A stretch of 64,000 nt of DNA from Tipula vernalis (GCA_958295665.1 OY282560.1:41417044-41481043), one strand, 5' to 3'. Counted from the first letter of the stretch, positions 35,122 through 46,776 are shown. The notes: a model not told the origin generated them from the sequence alone. Numbers and translations: made by a program.

Positions 35122-37176
35122 ATGACCGAAGAAAATAAGGAATATATTCAAAAACGCTTAAATAAAATACTAGAAAATCGTCTAGACACAGATCGTGTAA
35201 GTAACCACCAGTAAAATTAAGTGTGTTGTAATATTAATTATGATTTTATGCTTAGGAGACACTCGAAGCGCTTACCGATTTGTCGACCTTCTTTACGGAT
35301 AATACATTAGCGGCTCGGAGAAATCTAAGAAGTCAAATTGAGAAGCGCAGTTTAACGATAAATAAAGATTTTTTGGGTGCATATGATGAGGTAAAAAATT
35401 CATTAGACATATTGTTGGGTGATATCTCGGGAATGACACTTCTTGTAGACAAAATGAAGCTCAGCTTGAAACAAACCCAAACACAAACATCCAGTTTAAT
35501 ACAGCAGACGAATCAACTCCAAAGCGAAAGTAATAAGCTGTTATTCCAATCGGATATTTCAAATTCATTCCTAAAACGATTTCAATTGGCGGAGGAGGAT
35601 CACAATAGTCTGTATGGCAAAGATAAGGATCAGAATATAACGCAAAATTTCTTTAATATTCTCGATCGAATACAAAAAATTCATTCCGACTGTAAAATTC
35701 TATTACAAATCGGATATCAAACGGTCGCCCTTGATATTATGGAGGAGATGACACTGCACCAGGAATGTGCACTAGAAAAATTATATCGCTGGACTCAAAA
35801 TCATTGTCGAAATTTAGACTCGAACGAAATTGGGCCACTAATTGTACAGTCGATGGGACGGTTACAAGATCGACCTGTTCTATTTAAATACGTAATAGAT
35901 GAATACTCGACCACACGACGGGCGCTTTTGGTCCGAAATTTTATCGACGCCCTAACAGTTGGTGGTCCAAATGGGAATCCAAAACCGATAGAGATGCACG
36001 CTCATGAACCAAAACGATATATTGGTGATATGTTTGCATGGTTGCATCAGGCTATACCATCAGAGCGGGAAAATATTATGCATCTTTTGAAAAACTGTGA
36101 GAAAAATGATATCACTGATCAAATTCAAACTGCCCTAATCACAATTACGGATGGAGTATGCCATCCGTTAAAGGTTCGGATTGAAACTATTTTAAATTCT
36201 GAAAAGCAGACTATTACCCTATTTTCAATTGGGAATTTGATCCGATTTTATCGGAACATCATCCAGAATGTAAGTATTCCCGAATAGTTTGATCCTTTAA
36301 TGAGGGTGCCACTAATTTTTGCCTATTTTTAGACCGTAAAGAATGGAAATCTTGAACAATATTTAAACGATTTGGACGAGTTAAGCGAGAACATGTACAT
36401 GAAATCGTTGGAGTCTCAAGTTCGGGAAATATTGTACGGACAAAATGTTAAAACGCTAGAAGTTCCGAAAACAGATCTTTCACCGCCTCAAAGTGTTAAT
36501 AAACTTTTAAACATTTTGAAAGAAACACTTGCCGTTGCAAGTATGGTTGAGGGCCGACAAAGTGACATAAAAAAATTAACCAGCTGTATAATCGATCCAC
36601 TGCTTGAGGCTGTCACCGAGTCTGCGTCTCATTTACCAACGATCGATATGGCTGTCTACCTGCTCAACTGTTTGTACCAGATGCAGAGCACCTTAGCCAT
36701 GTACGAATATATGGATGAAAAAATGGAACGGCTTCAGGCACAAACAGACGCCCAACTTGATACATTAACCTCGGAACAGGCCTCTTCGTTTGTGGCCAAT
36801 CTGAATTTGGGTCCTATTTATACAATAATTTTGAATAAATCTACCAAAATCGATTCAAATCTACTTAAATCATTTAACGTGAGTATTTATGGGACGCGGT
36901 TTTGAGAGAAATAAAAATGTATTATTATACAGTATATATTTTTTTAAACAGGAAAAATGGGTAAAATTTCTTGAACTTCCGGACGTGCTTCATCTGCCTC
37001 AGATCGGGTTAATGCTTAGTAATTCACATCGTAATACGGTATTAAAGCGATCATATAGCGTAATTATAGCAATTTATACACAACTATTCGAAAACTGTAA
37101 AGGGGCTGATGATGAGGAACAGATTATATTTACAAAAACCCCCGAAGAAATTGGGGATTTGCTTAAGGTGCAGTGA
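35122..37176 (+). CDS. COG6: Conserved oligomeric Golgi complex subunit 6
   Basis: Exons 35122-35196, 35256-36269, 36333-36878 and 36952-37176 all join in phase 0 with GT-AG introns of 59, 63 and 73 bp. The product is 619 aa, close to known COG6 proteins. The start MTEENKEYIQKRL is the first ATG and leads into RLNKILENRLDTDR/ETLEALTDLSTFF. Recognisable family blocks are NTLAARRNLRSQIEKRSL, the N-terminal coiled coil (residues about 60-120), CALEKLYRWTQNHCR, RPVLFKYVIDEYSTTRRALLVR, and MHAHEPKRYIGDMFAWLHQ. COG6 belongs to lobe B of the COG tethering complex, which docks retrograde intra-Golgi vesicles and maintains glycosylation enzymes. No stop or frameshift was seen; it is the one complete, well-conserved housekeeping gene in the window. 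Confidence 0.95.
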
Positions 37177-37474
37177 TCACTTTTTTTAGTCAAAGTCGTC
37201 TATGGCGCTACTATAAAAAAATATTTCTATGGTTAAATCCGTTTATTTAAAAAAAAAAAATGTGAAATGTTTAATTATATTTGCGCATTTAAGCGTTATC
37301 CTACTATTTAATTAATGATTACATAATAATATAACATATTTTAAAGCATTTCAAATTGTTTATTTTTGTTATGTTGTTTCAAATAATTTGTAAAATCAGA
37401 GATGCACACCGAAATTGCAATATCTTTCCACTCATGTCATCTATAGAAATTTTTGAATTTTGAGATTTCTGAAT
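37177..37474. other. COG6 3' flank
   Basis: AT-rich, no gene; presumably contains the COG6 3' UTR. No clear AATAAA within the first 100 bp. Confidence 0.45.
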
Positions 37475-37915
37475 ATAAGCACTTTCGATTGACATGAATT
37501 AACAGAAGTAGCCAAATTAACTGAGTTCGATTGGCAACTCTGAACTTCAGTTAAAAATCAGGCAACTGAATTATCTGAATAGGTAACTTGCTCGTGTAGT
37601 TAATTCAGATAGGTTGTTTTTGTTGTATTTTTCACATTTATTTTATTTAGTTAAAAGCGCACAAAATTTTTCCGTTTTAAAGAAGCTCAATTATCTAAAT
37701 AACAACTGAATTATCTAAATAGTAACTCAATTCAGTTAATTCATGGCAATCGAAATTTTTTTTTTTTTTTTTTTTTTAAACATCTTTATTGATATGGCTA
37801 CTACAATCTTAAACATTATTAATTCATTAGTAAGGTTGACATTAGTACTTATGAGATAAGCATAAACTTGTGTGGGTCTGCTGGACCAGTATCCAGTTCC
37901 CTTAAGATATAATAT

Positions 37916-39788
37916 TCATACGGTTAGCTCATGTGGTTTGATTCGTTTGAGCCGCCTTATTTCGTTTGTACTGTCCAGTAGTTGTACGGCCTCAACGTTG
38001 GTGTGGTTAAGAAGCCTCTTCTCATGTTTAATGGCACATTCGCGGATGACGTCGTCTATCAATTGTATTTTTAGATCATTGTGTATTTCTCTGTTAGTCA
38101 CAAATCGGTAAGCGTTGGTGACCATTCGAAGAAATTTATTTTGGCTACGTTGTATAATGTCTCTATTGGATTTATGAGTACAACCCCATAGCTGCGCACC
38201 ATACATCCATATTGGTTTGAAGATAGTCTGGTAGACTAGTCTTTTGCAATACAGGTTCATTTTGGAATGATGCCCAATTAACCAGTACATTTGACGTTGT
38301 TTTAATCGTATCTGTTCAGCTTTTTGTCTCACATGATGTTTCCAGTTGAGCCTTGAATCTAAATGCAGACCAAGGTATTTAGCCGATTTAGCCTGCGGCA
38401 CTTGCACCCCATTGAGGTATATGTGTAGACTGTTATTTTTGTGTCGGAGCGGAAATGTCACATGGGTTGATTTGAGCTCATTAAGCACTATTTTCCAGTC
38501 AATTGTCCATTTAGTAACGTCGTTCATTGCTCGTTGAAGATTTTCCACTGCCCTTGGTTGTGATTCGTCTACTGACATAATTACAGTGTTGTCAGCGAAC
38601 GTGCCGATGAACGTTTTATTCGTTGTAGGTATGTCCGCAGTGTAGATAAGGTAGAGGAGGGGTCCCAATACGCTTCCCTGCGGAACTCCCGCTAGAGTTG
38701 GATAAAAGTCAGAACATGTTTCTTCATGGATGACTCTGAATTGGCGATCAGAGAGGTATGATTCAAGCAGCTGGCAATAGTTTTGTGGTAGCATTTTGCT
38801 CATCTTGAATGTCAATCCCTCGTGCCAAACCCTATCAAAGGCCTGAGATACATCCAGAAATACGGCGGGGCAATATTTATTTTCTTCTAACGCTTGCTCT
38901 ATTACCGTAGTTATTCGATGGACTTGATCTATTGTGGAGTGGTTATTCCTGAATCCAAATTGAAAATCAGGAACGTTTACCATTGGCTTTAGACGTTTTA
39001 GTAGTAATTTTTCAAACAGCTTTGATAAGGTCGGAAGCAGTGAAATTGGTCTGTATGATGTTACTTCTTCATCTGGTTTACCTGGTTTCTTCAACATAAT
39101 TATTTGAGCCGTTTTGAAGCATTTGGGTATATACTTCAATCTCATACAGGCATTAAATAAGTATGTGATCATGATGATTGCTTTGCGTGGAAGTTCCTTG
39201 AATAGACCCGGTGATCGATATTTCATCAATTCCTGGTGCCTTTTTTTGACTAAGACTTTTGTCGATTTCTTCAGCAATTTCCATTGGCGTGACCCTTTTA
39301 AAATCCTGATTTGGTTGATAGACAGGTGTTACGTCAATGTTGGATTGAATGTCATGGGGTTGAAACACTGTTGCTAGGTGTTGAGCAAAGAGTTCCGCTT
39401 TTTCTTTGTCATGTCGAACCCAATTGCCTTGAGCATTTCTTATAGGTGGTACTCGAACTACAGGTCGCTTAAATTTTCTGGTTGCTTTCCATAACGAGTA
39501 GTCCTTATCCATTTCTGGACCTAGCCCGCTTAAGTAGTTGTCGAAGCAATCCTGTTTGAAGCTTTTGATTAGCCTATTGACTTTGTTACTTATTCGATTG
39601 AAGGTGGTTTTGTCAGCGGGATTTCTGGTGAGATGCCATATTCTCCTTGCCTTTCTCCTTTCCTTGATTTGTTCCCTGATTTCAGCCGGGTATTTGACTT
39701 CAATCTCCGCTTTGTCCTTTAATTCTGGAGTAGCTAGACTGGCGGCCATACGAGTGTATTCAATGAAATTGTTTGTTTGTTGTTCCAA
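37916..39788 (-). pseudogene. Jockey LINE ORF2 reverse transcriptase, frameshifted, altered active site
   Basis: Two frames (39788-39153 and 39277-37916) overlap, with a shift near KKAPGIDEIS (about 39230). The RT has SYRPISLLPTLSKLFEKLLL, FQFGFRNNHSTIDQVHRI, PAVFLDVSQAFDRVWHEGL (first catalytic Asp), LAGVPQGSVLGPLLYLIYT and GTFADNTVIMS. The last motif is FADD in active Jockey enzymes, so the second Asp is changed to Asn by one base (codon at 38588-38590). The C-terminal GAQLWGCTHKSN and RFVTNREIHNDL blocks are present. The ORF ends near 37916 and is followed by a short 3' UTR and the poly(A) tail. Confidence 0.93.
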
Positions 39789-39870
39789 TTCTTCATTACT
39801 TTTAATACTAACTTTTAATTCAACTAGCTCTTCCAGTTTTTCTCTGAAGAGGTCCCAATCCGTGAATCTA

Positions 39871-40581
39871 TTAGTAAGGTTTTGCTTCTTTTTTTTTCTT
39901 GATGACTATAGCGCTTACTGACAACAGTACAGGAATGTGATCAGATGTTAAGTCGTTAATTCCTTCGATTATAGTGTAATTGGATGAAATACCTTTTATG
40001 ATGAAGAAATCAAGCAAATCTGGTATTTTTCCTGCATCCGTTGGCCAATACGTTGGCCTCCTTGGAGACAGATATTCACATTTGTTTTCATGAATGGCAT
40101 TGAACAAAGCATTTCCTTTCCCAGGAGAAATTAGCCTGGAACCCCAAGCTGTATGTTTTATATTATAGTCCCCTCCAATAATAAATCTTGGACCGAGCTT
40201 ATTAAAGACGTTATTAAATTGTAACTTCGTTGGTGTATGCCGTGGAGGACAGTATGCTGCCGCAATATTTAGATCTGCGCCATTATATTGGATTGAGATA
40301 ACAGTTGCTTGCATGTAGCTTTCTCGAATATCCTCTTGTTGATTATGTTTGATATTATTTTTAATTAGTACAGCTGAACCACCTCTGGCTCTTTCACTAG
40401 GATGGGTTGCCCAGTAGGAATTAAATCCCTTTATTCTAAAAAAGCTTTTGTTGGAGAAGTGCGTTTCTGAAATAAGTGCAATATCTATGTTGTTTGTATG
40501 GAGAAATATTTCCAGTTCTTGGGCTCGTTGGTTGAGCCCATTAGCGTTCCAAGTTACAATGCGTAGGAACGAGTTAATCAT
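39871..40581 (-). CDS. Jockey LINE ORF2 endonuclease domain
   Basis: 236 codons from ATG 40581. Motifs: RIVTWNANGLNQRAQEL (start), ALISETHF (Glu), RARGGSAVLIKNNI, FIIGGDYNIKHTAWGSR (Asp/Asn), PDLLDFFIIKG, TSDHIPVLLSV (His). The core appears complete. The frame then shifts in a Lys-rich A-run near 39885 (codons for KKKKEAK), and the next frame resumes before 39788. Confidence 0.9.
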   Translation of the reverse strand: MINSFLRIVTWNANGLNQRAQELEIFLHTNNIDIALISETHFSNKSFFRIKGFNSYWATHPSERARGGSAVLIKNNIKHNQQEDIRESYMQATVISIQYNGADLNIAAAYCPPRHTPTKLQFNNVFNKLGPRFIIGGDYNIKHTAWGSRLISPGKGNALFNAIHENKCEYLSPRRPTYWPTDAGKIPDLLDFFIIKGISSNYTIIEGINDLTSDHIPVLLSVSAIVIKKKKEAKPY

Positions 40582-40584
40582 TTG

Positions 40585-42038
40585 TGTGTATGCTGACTTT
40601 TTTTGCTAGGCGGATAGAAATTAATTTCTAGTTTTGCCACCCTTTCTGTTAAGTGACAAAGTGTCTGTTGAATTTGACTAAGCTTTTTAATAATTTCAAA
40701 GTTATTAGACTCGTTATTAACTTCTATATGTTTGTTGTTTTGGTTTGATTCATCAGCAGATAACTTGGTGATTTGCGCATAGGATAATCCAACTGTGGAT
40801 GGTGTGATTGTTGTTTGTGGTTTAGCAGCTTTGGTTTGTAATCGCTGTACTACTCTTGTTCTATTATTCTGTTGACTTTTAATTTTGTTCTGATATACAC
40901 AGCATCCTTTATAATTTGCAGTATGTCCTTGTTGTTGACAAAGAGCACATGAAGGCGCGATATCTGGTTGTTTTTTTCATTTTGTCGTGTGATGATCTCC
41001 AGCACATTTAACGCATTTGGTTTGACGATAGCAAAAACTCTTGGTATGTCCAAGTTGTTGACAATTCGTACATTGTGGAATGTCCCTTGTCTTGTTAGGT
41101 GGCTCAATTTTAACTATACAGTACGCAAGTTTCTTGATGTTGTATACTTCTTTATTGTTGTCTTTTTGTTTTAAGTCGATGTAAAACAATGGAAAGTGTT
41201 TCTTGTCTTTTACACCATTAGTTGTGACCATTTTGTATATGTTTAGTAATACCTGCGACTTCATGTCCCATTTTTTCTAAGTCTGCTTTAATTACATCGT
41301 GACTAATGGAAGATGGTAAGCCTCTGATAACTACTCTATAAGCCTTTTCGCTCTTCAGCTGATAGGTGTGATATTCTATATTTTCGGATTGGTTGCTGGG
41401 TTCTTTTTTTAATTCTTCCAGTAATTTTTTGACATTTCTGTAATCATTTTCATTTGAAATGTAATTTTAATGTCACTATTTGAAAGCGCCTTAAAATTAG
41501 TTGATTCACTAGTGGTTTTTATTACTTTTTGTCGAAAAAGTTCGAAATTTTTGATATTGCTCACGTTAATGGGTGGAGGCAGTGGTATTTTTGGGGTTTT
41601 CTGTTCAGTGTTATTGATCACAATTTCGGTAGTATTTTTTGGAGGAGTTTTCGTTTTTGTACGCCTGCGTTTCCTAGCATTTCTGTTATCAGCACAGGAA
41701 ACTTCTTTTTCCAGTTCTTCCTCATCTGTGCAATAATCCTCTTGACTCAGAGCACTGAATCTATTATTCTGTTGAAAAACTGGAAATTGCCGCAGCAACC
41801 AGTTGGAATTATTTGAATGTTCATGTTGACTGGCTGATGGCTGAATATGGTTTGAAGAAAGATTGTTAACTCGTGCTGAATCCTTAGCTATGCTATTTTT
41901 AACCTTTTCTTTTAGTGTAGAGTTTTCTCTCTTAAGTTCAGCAACTTCATTGCTCAGCTGCGCGATTATTTTCTCCATTTTTTGAAATTTATTTAACAGC
42001 TCCTCGCTATTTATAATATTTGTTGATGCACTCGTCAT
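40585..42038 (-). pseudogene. Jockey LINE ORF1 (Gag-like, zinc knuckles)
   Basis: ATG 42038 opens a 209-codon frame with a Leu/Glu-rich coiled coil (residues about 14-45) and a nuclear-signal-like ARKRRRTKTKT. A frameshift lies between about 41265 and 41410. The frame continues at 41264-40977 with CTNCQQLGHTKSFC and CVKCAGDHHT (CCHC knuckles), then a stop at about 40977. After it readable sequence with CALCQQQGHT leads to the ORF2 start. ORF1 proteins bind the LINE RNA. Confidence 0.85.
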
Positions 42039-42429
42039 TTGTTCTGATAATGAAGTTACTTTTTCAGTGGAGATTGCGTTGTTTGCAAATATTTTTTTTA
42101 TTGGTGATCTGATTGTAATGGAGCCCTTTCGGAATGAAAGTTCTTCCTCGTTACTCTTTTGAGCGTTGATATCGCTTAGCTTATTTTTGGTATCATTTGA
42201 ATTATGTAGCGTGTTATTACACTCGCCTCTAGAAGTTCAGCCGTTGTGATACATTAAAAATGCAAAACAAACGTTGCCCAGGTGCTACCGCGTGGAGGTA
42301 AACTAGAGACAGTTGATGGTTTCTACATAGTTGCAACGTTGGAGTATAAACCAATTTATAATTGGCTATAAACGGTCAACGCCTACCCTATTGAATCCCA
42401 CCCAGCACCCGCAATCGAAAGTGCCTTAT

Positions 42430-43005
42430 TTATTTAAAAAAAATTTAATAATTGAAAATAGTTTTGCCTTATCCATTTCTCTTCAATGCACACCAAATTT
42501 CAAAAAAATAAGGTGTACACCCCTGAACAAATTTTTATAGCAAACAAAACAAGATTTTTTTTTTTTTTTTTCAGTTTAGTTAATTTTTTTCTTGCAATTG
42601 TCCGCACTGTTGTATTCTGTTACTTGAATGGGTTGTGTCGTGTGTCATTTATAAGTTCTATAATTTATTATTTTCTTTTTTATTATTTTTCTCAGTTTAT
42701 TTTCTATCTTAATAGTTAGTTAATAAATAGTAAAACGGGATAAATGTATTTTCATTTCATGTATAAAATACACAAATAGTGAATAAATATTATGTTGTTT
42801 TGTGAAATATATAGTGTGTGAATTACAAATAGTATATATTGTTCTATATATTTAGTGAATATCTATAAAAAAAATAATCAAGAAGAAATTCTTTAAAGAA
42901 TTGATTCTGAGAGATAAATAATTACAAGAAAAATGTGTTGATTCGAATTTCGTTTTATTATTTTATTTGTTAGTAACATTTTTCAAGGACTTACTAATTT
43001 TAAAC
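42430..43005. other. AT-rich spacer
   Basis: No gene. It may include the promoter and 5' UTR for the candidate exon at 43006. Confidence 0.4.
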
Positions 43006-43026
43006 ATGGCGGATTCTTATTATCAG
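43006..43026 (+). CDS. Candidate first coding exon (7 codons)
   Basis: AAAC-ATG-GCGGATTCTTATTATCAG followed by GTAAAT. The Cavener-type context and the donor-like sequence make a plausible first exon (MADSYYQ). No second exon was found; it would lie in a long TE-rich intron or outside the window. Confidence 0.2.
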
Positions 43027-44144
43027 GTAAATTCTATATTCTCTGTTTATTCTGTGATTCTCAAATCATCGTGTATTTATTTAAAGACATATCGCATTTA
43101 TATGTTATCTTGATATCAAATAAAAACGATAACAAATGCTTAATAAATTTTAAATTGTGTAAATAAAACAAGCCGAAATAAACCAAAAATTCAATTAATG
43201 TATCGGAATTTTTTTATCTACAATCGTCTCTGTGATAAAGTCGAAATACTCCGCCTGTGTGTGAAATCATAATATGGCCATCTTCATTTTGTTGTTGTAA
43301 CTGTCATAGAGTACAAATTTACTAATGGGAAAGAATGAAACAGACAAACGAACGAATTAAATAAATGAATAGCAGCTATAGAGAGGGGGCATTGATTCAT
43401 AAATTTTTCCACTTATAAACTGTCAAAAAAAAAAAAAAATTATCTCTGTGTGTTTTGTAATCGTTGTGTCGTCATATTAGAATGTGTGTAGAGTAGATAG
43501 ATTTTATAGAAAATCCAACACAGGAAATTCTGTAACTATAATAGCAAAACAATGATAATAAATAATTATGTGAAAATATAACAGTACTTTCAATTTTATT
43601 ACTTACTATTTTATTCTTCACTACATATTACACCTATCACTGCATATATTTCAACATATTGTAGGAAAATATCAAACTGGAATCTTTCATTTCTGGATAT
43701 TGACTGGCACATCATAAAATGTAGTTTTGTGTATTTTGACGAGATGCGATTTTTTTTTATATTTTTCTGGCTTGATAAGTTTGCACTGTCAATTTGTATA
43801 TGTATGTATAAGTCCATTCCATCAATGGTTATCGTCTAAACCTGAACTGAAGGTCATCAAGGTTTCGAATAAAATTTCTTTGAAATTTGCTTTTTTTTTT
43901 CAACAGACGCCACTCTCAGTACCTCAATTTATAATAACAGTAATTGCTTCACATTTTTGCAGGCAATTCAACTTAACATTTCTGCAAATTTCATTAGTTG
44001 TGTTCCAATGGGACAACAAATTTGCTTCTTGCAAGTACATGCAAGTAGATACCCACTGGAACGCAATTTTTAATAATACACATGTAAAAACAACTATGTA
44101 CATCGTAGTTCCGTTAGTTAACGTATATAAAAATTCTAAAGTCA
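43027..44144. other. AT-rich spacer
   Basis: No recognisable gene; overlapping ORFs at 43727 (+) and 43924 (-) look like chance frames. About 44020-44110 contains imperfect repeats of ACATGCAAGTAGATAC. Confidence 0.45.
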
Positions 44145-44440
44145 GTTCTTGAACCAACAAGTATTTTCATGTGCTGCTTGAAACTCCTCTTACCGGATTC
44201 CTAAAGTCCACCAAAATTTGGCATTCTAATTCTTCAATCTCTCTTCTTTCGCTTTTTTCTTCTTGTTGGCAATCTTTCTATTTCCTTGATTCTATTGTTC
44301 GCTCCTACAAAATTTGTACCATTATCGCTCCATACTGTCACTGGTCTACCTCTTCTGCCGCAAAATCGTTTGATGTCTGCTATGAAGGTACCTGCAGTAG
44401 CATTGTCTACCACCTCTAGGTGAACAGCTTTTGTTGTCAT
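44145..44440 (-). mobile_element. BEL/Pao integrase scrap
   Basis: The frame from 44440 reads MTTKAVHLEVVDNATAGTFI, then FCGRRGRPVTVWSDNGTNFVGANN: the BEL/Pao integrase core around the second catalytic Asp (SDNGTNFxGA). Further left in another frame, MPNFGGL and ESGKRSFKQHMK match the later FGGLWExxVKxxKxH block, with the intervening ~80 residues deleted. Confidence 0.82.
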
Positions 44441-44859
44441 GCAAAAGAATACATCTTACTAATTTCGGAACCTAATGTTTCACACCTTGCTGTATTTATC
44501 TTTTCGTTGATTCCTCTGTCGCACTTAGAATGGTCCACAAAAAATCCAAACCTGTTGTTAGATTCCCCCTCAGCCTTTGCGATCGGCAAATTTCTCTGAT
44601 GGGTGGTACCAGCTAGTCAGAGCAAATCGTCTATGTTTGCGAAAACTCAGTAACTACATTTTTAAGGAAAACGGGTTTTCTGAAAGTAAAAGTAATAAAA
44701 ATCATCAAACAAACAACAATTCTTTAAACGGGTAAAAAGTTCCCCGAATGAAGAACACGAAGTGACTTCTGCGTTGATCCTGATGATGATGAGTCTCATA
44801 TTTCGACAAAAACCTTGTGGAAACGCGTTCAAAATGTTTACCCTACCTGGCCAGGTCAT

Positions 44860-45890
44860 GGTTGAGAAAATCAAAAGAGCCTAAAAATGTTGACTGTCGG
44901 AAATCTCGTTTTAATTGCCATTTGCATTTTACAGAAGAAGATTGGGAAAAATATGTAGCGTTTATTGGGCAGTGAATGACCACAAAAGACAGAAAGATTT
45001 TATTTTGAAATGCGTTTCATTGACTGCCATAAAGCGAAGAACTAATGCAGAAAGCCATAAATCTCGCAGCCATTTAAAAACATATTTTCTTTACACATAG
45101 TTTACTTTATTTTTAAACCAAATTATGGAGAGTGTGTGCAAAGTTTTTTGAAAAAACGTTATGTATTTCAAATGGGCCTATAAATACGGCTATTTCTGAG
45201 TGTATTCCTATTTCACTCATCAAGAAAGGAAAAGTACAATGTGTTTTGCAGATCCCGTCCTCTGCATTGTCTCCAATGTACTAAGTACAGTCGTAAAATA
45301 AATGTTTACAATCTGACTGTATATGAAGGTGGTCATGATAAAAAAGCATTTTTACGCATGTAACGAGTTAAATGGAAAGCGAGGCAATATTATTTAATTA
45401 TAATAAGTCATTTCCAGCAAAAATTACAGAACTATCCCTTTTCTCTGACACTTGTGGAGAACAAAATCAAAACCAACATGTTTCTGCAATTCTACTCTAT
45501 GCTGTCCAAGTAACCCATTTCAAGTATGTAATTGAAAAGAAATTCTTAGAATCCAGTCATTCGTCGATAGAGCAAGTGAAAAAACATACATCGGTGTTTG
45601 TGATGAATGATTGGCTCAAAATATTGAAGGTGGCAAGATCAAAAAGAGGCAAGAATAAAGGCAATGATCCTTGCGAGGTCAAAGAATTAAAATTTTCAGA
45701 TTTTTTGACCTCGCAAAAATGTAACGCTTCGTAAGGCTTACAAAGAAATTATACCAATCAGCAAAGCGAAGGACTAGTGGCGTTATACCCAGTGAGATTC
45801 ATCAATGGTACATGAGCCGGATGAACCTGTCGACTTCCAATACAATCGGAGATAATGATAAAGACGAAACTGATTGCGATTAAGAAACCT
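44860..45890 (+). pseudogene. Unclassified DDE-like transposase-related family, frameshifted
   Basis: Successive plus-strand pieces: CSVYWAVNDHKRQKDFILKCV (from 44950), a piece near 45130-45170 (ESVCKVFF.KTL-like), and the frame 45372-45734 with LSLFSDTCGEQNQNQHVSAILLYAVQ, KKFLESSHSSIEQVKKHTSV and NDWLKILKVARSKRGKN. The SDxCGxQN…SHS…DW-ARS layout recurs in uncharacterised transposon-derived insect proteins and suggests a DDE fold (Asp of FSD, His of SHS); this is from memory of the pattern, not a search. Stops and a missing centre show a pseudogene. No TIRs were found. Confidence 0.5.
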
Positions 45891-46620
45891 ACAAAATTAT
45901 TGACTAACTATTATTCTATTATTTTATAGAACTATTTAGTTATTTTAGTTTATAGAACTACTTTTTTACAATTTACACATTCTCGTCCTCAAATATATAA
46001 TACTTATTTAACAAAAATTTGTTTAGCAAAAGGTCTTCTAAGACAATCTAATATCTAACCATAATCAAATGATTGTATTTCATAATTAATGGATGTTTAA
46101 TTATGAAAAGATAATAAAAACCCAAATATCTCAATACTTGATTTTTGTAGTTAACGAGTCTTCGCACTACATAGACGAATTTAGTTTTTCTTGAAGCAAT
46201 GTTGACCTTGTGTGCAAAACAAAAATCGAAAATAAAAGTAAAGTTATTTATTACAAGAAATATTCCATTTCCAGGCTGGCGGCACCGACTTCTATGACGA
46301 CTTGCGACTGCCGCCACTGTGGCGGCATCTGCCGCAAATGGTTAATTTTATCGTATATGGTTAACCTTTTTCTTGCCTTTTCTTGCGTGGTATGATTAAC
46401 CCTGTTCATACTGAACATCTTGCGGGGCGCATGCTTCTTATGAATAGTGGTTTCTCACAGGCAGCCAGTGTAGGTCTGGCTGATTGTTGGTTCCGTCTTC
46501 GTCGTCTTCTTGGTGAAAGTGCTCGTTGGTTGTGGTTATTTCTCACTTTCTAAAAGGGTTATTAGCTCATTTTGTGCGTAATTCGTTTTTATTATCTCAA
46601 TTGCTAAACCTTATTCTGCA
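45891..46620. other. Spacer
   Basis: No gene. About 46270-46340 holds a GC-richer patch with near-palindromic GCGGCA/TGCCGC words. Confidence 0.4.
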
Positions 46621-46776
46621 GGGCTATTTGGGAATTCGATTCGAACATGATCGAGTCTTCGATGCATAAGATTCATATTTGATTTAAATAAGAAACGAAT
46701 GAATCTGATTCAATTCAAATAGGAATTTAATACATCGAAGACTCGATCACGTCCGAATCGAATTCCCAAATAGCCC
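46621..46776. mobile_element. MITE, 44-bp TIRs, Harbinger-like ends
   Basis: Arms 46621-46664 and 46733-46776 match at 42 of 44 positions (GGGCTATTTGGGAATTCGAT…TCGAGTCTTCGATG). The total is 156 bp with no coding sequence. The terminus resembles that of the Harbinger element at 7091 (GGCCCCTATTTGTGAATTCG, with TTCGATTCGAA inside), so it may be a related non-autonomous family. An exact 3-bp target duplication is not evident (CAG on the left, CTG near the right). Confidence 0.85.

Larger units (their letters stand above)
37756..42410 (-). mobile_element. Jockey-clade LINE, nearly full-length
   Basis: A 4655-bp insertion flanked by an exact 10-bp target duplication GCAATCGAAA (37746-37755 and 42411-42420). 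It has a 22-bp poly(A) tail (T-run at 37756-37777), ORF1 with zinc knuckles and ORF2 with endonuclease plus RT. Seeing both the tail and the duplication fixes both ends, so the ~370-bp stretch upstream of the ORF1 ATG is its 5' UTR. A few frameshifts and an altered RT active site make it inactive. Confidence 0.95.
37475..42429. mobile_element. MITE-like inverted-repeat element split by a LINE
   Basis: The left end (37475 on) reads ATAAGCACTTTCGATTGACATGAATTAAC. The matching inverted end GTTAATTCATGGCAATCGAAA lies at 37735-37755 and continues as GTGCCTTAT at 42421-42429, beyond the LINE. With the LINE removed the element is about 290 bp. The interior has several AACTGAATTATCTGAAT-type repeats and no ORF. 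The element family is unknown. Confidence 0.75.

Noticed and set aside
43727..44160. ORFs of 141 (+) and 78 (-) codons
   Set aside because: Both read AT-rich sequence with imperfect local repeats; no domain, and they overlap antiparallel.
45891..46620. tRNA or structured RNA in the GC-richer patch near 46270-46340
   Set aside because: The short palindromic GCGGCA words do not form a cloverleaf and no T-loop or A/B-box consensus was found.
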